Assembly: GCF_002094885.1 (NCBI RefSeq)
Contig: NZ_MSIT01000015.1
Coordinates: forward strand, 1-56,574
Reading direction: 5' to 3'
Length of the DNA stretch: 56,574 bases
Source of the DNA: Salibaculum halophilum
GTDB taxonomy: Bacteria > Pseudomonadota > Alphaproteobacteria > Rhodobacterales > Rhodobacteraceae
The notes beneath the pieces were generated by a model. The model was not told the DNA's origin, did not search any database, and saw nothing but the letters and a program-made list of their open reading frames with translations. The position numbers and the translations under genes are program-made. Below, piece by piece: positions 55,501 through 56,574 of this stretch (its first letter is position 1; every line of letters begins with the position of its first letter).

Positions 55501-56403
55501 CCGCTGATGCGCGGCGACGAGGACGAGATCGCCCCCCACGCCGCCGTCAGCGGCCGGCCCTGGCCGGGCAGCGTGGCGCTGCATGCCTCGGACCAGGACG
55601 CCGGGTATGCGCTGGAGCGGGTGCTGCACCACCCGGCGGTGATCGGGGTGACGCAAACGCCCCTGCCGGCGGCGCAGCCGGGCACCTGGGACCGGGGCGC
55701 GGCGCTGCGGGTGCGGCTGATCCGCGGCACGCTGGAAAGCCTGTCCTCGGCCGGCGTGCTGGGCGGCGGCAACCTGGCGGCCCTCGGGGATGGCAGTGCG
55801 GACAATTGGGAGCTGTTCCAGTTCGCCGAGGCCACGCTGGTGGACGCGCGCACCTACGACCTGCGCCTGCGCCTGCGCGGGCAGGCCGGCAGCGACGGGC
55901 TGATGCCCGAAACCTGGCCGGCCGGCGCGATCTTCGTGCTCATGGACGGGGTGCCCGAGCAGATCGCGCTGGCCCCGGCGGCGCGCGGCACCCTGCGGCA
56001 CTACCGCTACGGCCCGGCAACGCGGCCCATGTCCGACCCCAGCTATCAATACCGCGCCGAGACGTTTCGCGGCAACGGGCTGCGGCCCTACCCGGTGGCG
56101 CACCTGCGCGCGCGCAAGGCGGGCAGTGATCTTGCCGTCAGCTGGGTCCGGCGCACCCGGATCGAGGGCGACAGCTGGGACCAGCCCGAGGTGCCTCTGG
56201 GCGAGGCGGCCGAACGCTATCGCGTGCAGGTTTACGAGGGCGACACGCTGCTGCGCGAGGTCACGCGCGACAGCCCGCACTGGACCTATGACACCGGCGC
56301 GCAGGCGGCGGACGGGGCCAGTGGGGCTGTGACGGTATCCGTGGCGCAGCTCTCGGACCGCTACGGCCCCGGCCCGGCGCGCCGCCTGACCGTCGCCCTG
56401 TGA
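52501..56403 (+). CDS. GTA g15, megatron (tail-fibre/host-interaction) protein
   Basis: A 1300-residue protein. An N-terminal Ala/Gly-rich segment (AAGMAAGGAVGGSVLGLSSA) with a possible membrane-spanning helix is followed by tail-ring domains. A glycoside-hydrolase-like TIM-barrel domain lies at about 400-730 (WSEYHGYQPPGTADKLFHLD, FVGIDNYLPLSDWREGDAHA, IWFTEVGCPAVDKGTNQP). Then come the phage-tail-3 type domain (from about 780) and C-terminal receptor-binding regions. It starts 3 bases after the g14 stop. It forms the baseplate tip that contacts the recipient. Confidence 0.95.
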   Translation: MATIVLSAAGMAAGGAVGGSVLGLSSAVIGRAVGATLGRVIDQRLLGAGSEPVEVGRIDRLRLTGAGEGTAIAQLHGRMRIPGQVIWATEFREHRTRSGGGKGGAPQPATTEYSYSISLGIALCEGAVARVGRVWADGQEVAPEELNMRLHPGTPDQLPDPKIEAVEGAGRAPAYRGTAYVVMEDLALGAFGNRVPQFTFEVMRPDQAGGPVAGIDSAIRAVSVIPGTGEYALATTPVYLDHGFGNRAAVNLNAASGKTDFATSLDALQEELPHCGSAALVVSWFGDDLRCGTCALRPKVDQKEADSAAMPWQVSGLSRGQAQEVAAQDGVKLYGGTPADAAVIEAIGGLRDRGLSPVFYPFLLMDQLAGNTLTDPWTGAEGQPHLPWRGRITASLAAGVAGSPDGTAQAEAQVAAFLGQAQPGDFSVAGDTVTYTGPAEWSYRRMILHYAHLCAAAGGVDAFLLGSELRGLTQIRGASGFPFVAGLVTLLEEVRAILGPDCKISYAADWSEYHGYQPPGTADKLFHLDDLWAHPQCDFVGIDNYLPLSDWREGDAHADAHWGSIYNADYLRAGIEGGEHYDWYYHSPEAEAAQIRTPITDGAGEPWVWRAKDIRGWWQNPHYNRIGGVRQATPTAWQPEGKPIWFTEVGCPAVDKGTNQPNKFVDPKSSESGLPRASTGVRDDFIQRQYLSVLLDHYGSEAGNPVSSVTGQPMVDTARIHVWAWDARPYPAFPGRADLWSDADNYTLGHWINGRVMAQSLASVVAEICTRAGLAHFDVSQLYGVVRGYSLPDVDTSRAALQPLMLAYGFDAIERDGRLIFRHRAGRADARVAEGGFAVSPEEPGAIELTRAQAPEVVGRVQVSHVEADADYEVRATEAVHPGDATPTTARSDLALALTRGEGLRIAERWLAEARLARDTARFALPPSRAGLGPGDVLRLPAGQGGGLYRVDLSEQTDRQVLEAVRVDPSVYDRHPVPGSAPVLKPYVAPIPVELMLMDLPLMRGDEDEIAPHAAVSGRPWPGSVALHASDQDAGYALERVLHHPAVIGVTQTPLPAAQPGTWDRGAALRVRLIRGTLESLSSAGVLGGGNLAALGDGSADNWELFQFAEATLVDARTYDLRLRLRGQAGSDGLMPETWPAGAIFVLMDGVPEQIALAPAARGTLRHYRYGPATRPMSDPSYQYRAETFRGNGLRPYPVAHLRARKAGSDLAVSWVRRTRIEGDSWDQPEVPLGEAAERYRVQVYEGDTLLREVTRDSPHWTYDTGAQAADGASGAVTVSVAQLSDRYGPGPARRLTVAL

Positions 56404-56574
56404 TGCGCCGGCCGGGCTGGCACGATCTGGACGCGAGCGTGCGGGTGCTGCTGGCCCGGCCGCGGGTCGACTGGCCGGGGGTGGCCGCGGCGCTGGTCGC
56501 GGCGGCGCATCAGTCCGACCGGATGCGCAAACGCCTGCGCCGCCCGGTGGCCGGGCGCGGCTGCGGCACGCTCG
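56403..56574 (+). CDS. gene following GTA g15, 5' part
   Basis: ATG 56403 overlaps the g15 stop (TGATG), and the frame MRRPGWHDLDASVRVLL, then PRVDWPGVAAALVAAAHQ and SDRMRKRLRRPVAGR is open to the window edge (57 codons). A small basic protein commonly follows g15 in Rhodobacterales; I cannot give a function. Only its N-terminal part is visible. Confidence 0.65.
   Translation, partial: MRRPGWHDLDASVRVLLARPRVDWPGVAAALVAAAHQSDRMRKRLRRPVAGRGCGTL

Noticed and set aside
53347-56280. A 977-codon open frame antisense to GTA g15
   Set aside because: Mirror of the strongly biased g15 codons; no start signal or domain.
42405-56574. An intact prophage
   Set aside because: The cluster has GTA gene order, a short tape measure protein and overlapping structural genes. 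No integrase, repressor, replication or lysis module adjoins it, and it is flanked by core genes on the left.

Overview
This window is high-GC chromosomal DNA from an alphaproteobacterium, most likely of the Rhodobacterales (Roseobacter/Rhodobacter group). The evidence is a gene transfer agent (GTA) cluster in RcGTA order preceded by fabF-mltG, a compact ccmABCDG cytochrome c maturation operon, a Rhodobacterales-type LuxI/LuxR pair, and typical long-form S/L ribosomal and trigger factor genes. No insertion sequence, transposase, integrase or CRISPR array was seen. Almost all of the window is densely packed core genome; the accessory-looking parts are 13.6-13.9 kb and 25-28.2 kb.

Layout. 0-5 kb: the start of an RND-efflux adaptor gene (cut by the window edge), a YfgM-like anchored TPR protein, the lipoprotein BamB, the GTPase Der and a TspO-related membrane protein. 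5-13.6 kb: serS divergent from yajC, a fused secDF, a TSUP permease, an Mth938-like protein, then ccmA-B-C-D-G. Protein export and cytochrome c assembly share this stretch. Directly behind ccmG lies a decayed 3' end of a phosphohexomutase gene. 14-25 kb: aconitase, a DUF1223 protein, a FliG homologue, a quorum-sensing locus (a LuxR relative without a DNA-binding domain, a full LuxR and a LuxI synthase), purB, a DUF6314 protein, bioY and an alpha/beta hydrolase-OsmC fusion. 25-30 kb: an unrecognised membrane protein, a 120-bp duplicate of the 3' end of glnA, an HxlR regulator whose natural 5' end carries a stop codon, a methyltransferase, then intact glnA and glnB. The duplicate lies where a displaced gene end would lie after an old insertion.

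30-42 kb: a bifunctional NAD(P)HX repair enzyme, two Hint-domain proteins, tRNA-Leu(UAG), trigger factor, rpsF-rpsR-rplI, and the fatty-acid genes fabD, fabG, acpP, fabF followed by mltG. 42.4 kb to the end: GTA genes g1 to g15 and the start of one more. They encode terminase, portal, protease, capsid, connectors, tail tube, tape measure, baseplate/hub, peptidase and the large tail-fibre (megatron) protein.

The observations most worth following are: a self-contained promoter, five-codon frame and terminator just upstream of GTA g1; stem-loops between GTA g2/g3 and g5/g6; the HTH-less LuxR relative; a hairpin that hides the luxI ribosome-binding site; the glnA 3' duplication; the interrupted hxlR; and the secD-secF fusion. 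All calls come from reading sequence and protein motifs by eye. No database search, alignment program or folding program was run.
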